The notes under the pieces: model-generated
Seen by the model: the letters and a program-made list of their open reading frames with translations, nothing else
Database searches by the model: none
Told to the model about the DNA's origin: nothing
Assembly: GCA_965217935.1 (NCBI GenBank)
Contig: OZ244581.1
Span: 2,418,001 to 2,482,000, forward strand
Origin: JBBROS01 sp965217935
GTDB lineage: Bacteria > Pseudomonadota > Alphaproteobacteria > Acetobacterales > Acetobacteraceae
Direction of reading: 5' to 3'
DNA length: 64,000 bases
In this document: piece by piece, positions 61,638 to 64,000 of the stretch
Layout of the letters: the number at the start of each line of letters is the position of its first letter
Numbering within the stretch: position 1 is the stretch's first letter
Position numbers and translations under genes: made by a program

Positions 61638-61665
61638 TTGTAGTCGACAGGGGAGACCGTATCTT
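61638..61665 (+). promoter_or_regulatory. Possible prkA promoter
   Basis: TTGTAG (61638-61643), a 16-base spacer and TATCTT (61660-61665) lie 30 bases before the prkA start in a locally AT-rich patch. It is a weak sigma-70-like match; stress control of prkA is known in other bacteria but no specific site is recognisable here. Confidence 0.3.
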
Positions 61666-61694
61666 ATTCGTGTATCCCGACATGGAGTCTGGCG

Positions 61695-63641
61695 ATGCCT
61701 CAAACATCTGACGTGTTCTCACTGCATGCCTCGGTCCGCGACCAGCGCCGCGAGTCGGAGATGGGGCTGCGCGACTACCTGGAGGCTTGCCGGGACGATC
61801 CGAGCTGCTACGCCGGCCCGGCGGAACGGATGTTGCGGGCGATCGGCGAGCCGGAATTGGTGGATACGTCGCGCGATCCGCGGCTTGGGCGGATTTTCCT
61901 TAATCGGACGGTGCGGATTTACCCGTCGTTCCCGGAATTCCACGGGATGGAGGAGACGATCGAGCGGATCGTCGGCTTCTTCCGTCATGCGGCCCAGGGG
62001 CTCGAAGAGCGCAAGCAGGTGCTTTACCTGCTGGGACCGGTGGGCGGCGGCAAGTCCTCGCTCGGCGAGCGGCTGAAGGCGTTGATGGAGCAGGAGCCCA
62101 TTTACGTGTTGAAGGCCGGCAACGAACTGAGCCCGGTGTTCGAAAGCCCGCTCGGGTTGTTTGATCCTGATACGATGGCTGGAGCGTTGCAGGAGCGGTA
62201 CGGCATTCCGCGCCGGGTGCTGACCGGGATCGCGAGCCCGTGGGCGTTGAAGCGGCTCGATGAGATGGATGGGGACATCGAGCGGTTCCGGGTGGTTAAG
62301 CTGTATCCGTCGCGGCGCAAGCAGATCGCCGTGGCCAAAACCGAGCCGGGCGACGACAACAACCAGGACATCTCGGCGCTGGTCGGCAAGGTCGATATCC
62401 GCAAGCTGGAGATGTTCAGCCAGAACGACCCGGACGCCTATAGCTTCTCGGGCGGGTTGAACCGGGCGAACCAGGGCATTCTCGAATTCGTCGAGATGTT
62501 CAAGGCGCCGATCAAGATGCTGCATCCGCTGCTGACGGCGACGCAGGAAGGCAATTACCTCGGAACGGAGAACATCGGGGCCATCCCGTTCGGCGGCATC
62601 CTGCTCGCGCACTCCAACGAGGCGGAGTGGCAGAGCTTCCGCAACAACCGCACCAATGAGGCGTTCCTTGACCGGGTCTCGGTGGTGAAGGTGCCGTATT
62701 GCCTGCGGGTGACGGAGGAGTCGCGGATCTATGAGAAGCTGATCAGCGGGTCGGCGCTGGCGGACGCGCCGTGCGCGCCGCACACGCTGGAGATGCTGGC
62801 GCGGTTCGCGGTGCTGTCGCGGTTGAAGCCCCATGCCAACTCGCGGCCGTTCGCGAAAATGCGGGTCTATGACGGGGAGAACATCCGCGAGACCGACCCG
62901 AAGGTGCGGACCATGCAGGAGTATCGCGACACCGCGGGCGTGGACGAGGGAATGGACGGGGTTTCGACCCGGTTCGCGTTCAAGGTGCTGTCGGCGACGT
63001 TCAACCATTCGTCGAACGAGGTCGCGGCCGACCCGGTGCATCTGATGTACGTGCTGGAGCAGGCGATCAAGCGGGAGCAGTTCCCGCCCGAGACTGAGGC
63101 CTCGTACCTTGCGTCGATCAAGTCGGAGCTGGCGACGCGGTATGCCGAGTTCATCGGCAACGAGATCCAGAAGGCCTACCTGGAGAGCTACGGGGATTAC
63201 GGTCAGAACCTGTTCGACCGGTATCTCGATTACGCGGATGCGTGGATCGAGGATATGGACTTCAAGGACCCGGATACCGGGCAGATGATGAACCGGGAGT
63301 TGCTGAACGGGGAGTTGACCAAAATCGAGAAGCCGGCGGGGATCGCCAACCCGAAGGATTTCCGCAACGAGGTGGTAAAGTTCGCGCTTCGGAGCCGGGC
63401 GGCGAACGGCGGGCGCAATCCGTCCTGGACGTCGTATGAGAAGATCCGGGAGGTGATCGAGAAGCGGATGTTCTCGCAGGTGGAGGATCTGCTGCCGGTG
63501 ATCAGCTTCGGGTCGAAAAAGGACGGGGAGACGGAGAAGAAGCACAACGACTTCGTGGAACGCATGGTCACCCGCGGCTACACCGAGCGGCAGGTCCGCC
63601 GGCTGGTCGAGTGGTACATGCGGGTGAAGCAATCGGCGTGA
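61695..63641 (+). CDS. prkA: PrkA-type serine protein kinase (YeaG)
   Basis: A 648-residue AAA+/kinase protein. Walker A is LLGPVGGGKSSLGERLKALM (about 116); the AAA part continues with NRANQGILEFVEMFKAPIKM and IPFGGILLAHSNEAEWQSFR. The C-terminal PrkA kinase-like region shows NGGRNPSWTSYEKIREVIEK and EDLLPVISFGSKKDGETEKK. GGAG lies seven bases before ATG 61695. In E. coli the yeaGH pair is tied to starvation and stress adaptation; here the yeaH-type gene overlaps by four bases. Confidence 0.95.
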   Translation: MPQTSDVFSLHASVRDQRRESEMGLRDYLEACRDDPSCYAGPAERMLRAIGEPELVDTSRDPRLGRIFLNRTVRIYPSFPEFHGMEETIERIVGFFRHAAQGLEERKQVLYLLGPVGGGKSSLGERLKALMEQEPIYVLKAGNELSPVFESPLGLFDPDTMAGALQERYGIPRRVLTGIASPWALKRLDEMDGDIERFRVVKLYPSRRKQIAVAKTEPGDDNNQDISALVGKVDIRKLEMFSQNDPDAYSFSGGLNRANQGILEFVEMFKAPIKMLHPLLTATQEGNYLGTENIGAIPFGGILLAHSNEAEWQSFRNNRTNEAFLDRVSVVKVPYCLRVTEESRIYEKLISGSALADAPCAPHTLEMLARFAVLSRLKPHANSRPFAKMRVYDGENIRETDPKVRTMQEYRDTAGVDEGMDGVSTRFAFKVLSATFNHSSNEVAADPVHLMYVLEQAIKREQFPPETEASYLASIKSELATRYAEFIGNEIQKAYLESYGDYGQNLFDRYLDYADAWIEDMDFKDPDTGQMMNRELLNGELTKIEKPAGIANPKDFRNEVVKFALRSRAANGGRNPSWTSYEKIREVIEKRMFSQVEDLLPVISFGSKKDGETEKKHNDFVERMVTRGYTERQVRRLVEWYMRVKQSA

Positions 63642-64000
63642 GCCCGTCTTTGGACATCATCGACCGGCGGCCCAATCCACACGGCAAAAACCTTGAGAAC
63701 CGGCAACGTGTGCTGACGCGGGCCCGGGAAGCGGTGACGAAGGCCGCGCGGTCCGCGATCGACAAAGGGACGCTGCGCGAGCTTGGCGGCGGCGAGTCGG
63801 TGACGGTTCCGGCGGACGTGTTGCACGAGCCGTCGTTCCACACGGTGTTCACCGGCGGGGAGCGCGAGATCATCCTCTCGGGCAACAAGGAGTTCTCCAA
63901 GGGCGACCGGCTGAAGCGTCCGCCGGGCGGCGGGAGCGGCGGCGGGGCCGGCGAGGGGCAGGGGCAGGGCGACGCGCAGGATGAGTTCCGCTTCGTGCTG
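63638..64000 (+). CDS. yeaH: YeaH/YhbH family protein (DUF444), 5' part
   Basis: It starts at GTG 63638 overlapping the prkA stop (GTGA) and runs off the right edge after 121 codons. It reads LDIIDRRPNPHGKNLENRQR, VLTRAREAVTKAARSAIDKG, HEPSFHTVFTGGEREIILSG and NKEFSKGDRLKRPPGGGSGG. A Gly/Gln-rich stretch follows (about 98-113) before DEFRFVL, the point where the von Willebrand A-like part begins in this family. It is the usual partner of PrkA. Confidence 0.93.
   Translation, partial: MSPSLDIIDRRPNPHGKNLENRQRVLTRAREAVTKAARSAIDKGTLRELGGGESVTVPADVLHEPSFHTVFTGGEREIILSGNKEFSKGDRLKRPPGGGSGGGAGEGQGQGDAQDEFRFVL

Noticed and set aside
61457..61694. Possible small RNA or extra gene upstream of prkA
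   Set aside because: No coding frame with motifs and no clear hairpin-plus-T-run; only a weak promoter match.

Overview
The window is a very GC-rich stretch of a bacterial chromosome, most likely an alphaproteobacterium and plausibly a member of the Acetobacteraceae/Rhodospirillales. The reasons are CcrM (the GANTC cell-cycle methylase) next to rnhB, an RNase E with a long acidic insertion in its S1 domain, a his cluster that carries a DUF2628 gene and lies head to head with hslVU, and a MutL with an endonuclease motif. This placement is an inference from gene content; no rRNA or marker comparison was possible.

Layout: (1) 1-2221, minus strand: rpmH-rnpA-yidD-yidC, the usual L34/RNase P/membrane insertase cluster; yidC runs off the left edge. 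(2) 2399-6001: a small membrane protein with a histidine-kinase-like dimerisation helix, two adjacent oxidoreductases that both carry export signals, and an acyl-CoA dehydrogenase. (3) 6267-13017: a graveyard of mobile DNA. It holds a broken sugar-ABC permease, a decayed IS5-type transposase, an IS5 element with a nonsense codon and an IS1595-type remnant. One intact gene, a large multicopper oxidase, sits in the middle. (4) 13140-25933: parE, dps, gpt, csaA, a VOC gene flanked by two copies of the csaA 5' end, alaE, gamma-glutamyltransferase, an amidase, rne and a cell-wall amidase. (5) 25943-34249: PBP1A, prfB with its programmed frameshift, a nuclease-like orphan, tadA, a glutamine amidotransferase, rluB-rsmD, an exported protease and a double cold-shock protein. 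(6) 34346-50326: a lytic transglycosylase, SDR, M20 peptidase, mutL, AI-2E-type permease, mazEF, ccrM-rnhB, an orphan tungstate-type permease, a divergent ClC protein, and a denD-like/dpaL/EamA/hydrolase group. (7) 50438-59755: two near-identical ISAzo13-family insertion sequences in the same orientation flank the histidine operon (hisB, DUF2628, hisH, GNAT, hisA, hisF, hisE), hslVU and a lipoprotein gene. (8) 59861-64000: sufE, an MFS transporter, prkA and the start of a yeaH-type gene.

Most genes are housekeeping and lie in short overlapping operons (ATGA/GTGA/TGATG junctions are frequent). Two genes, hisA and the protease at 32820, appear to start at CTG immediately after or overlapping the stop of the upstream gene. 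I found no tRNA, rRNA or CRISPR array.

I do not see a clear-cut new defence or biosynthetic system. The best leads are the repeated intergenic element at 21501 and 39108, the pair of exported NAD(P)-fold oxidoreductases, the ATPase-less HisKA-like membrane protein, the PD-(D/E)XK-like orphan after prfB, and the way ISAzo13 ends supply stop codons to host genes.
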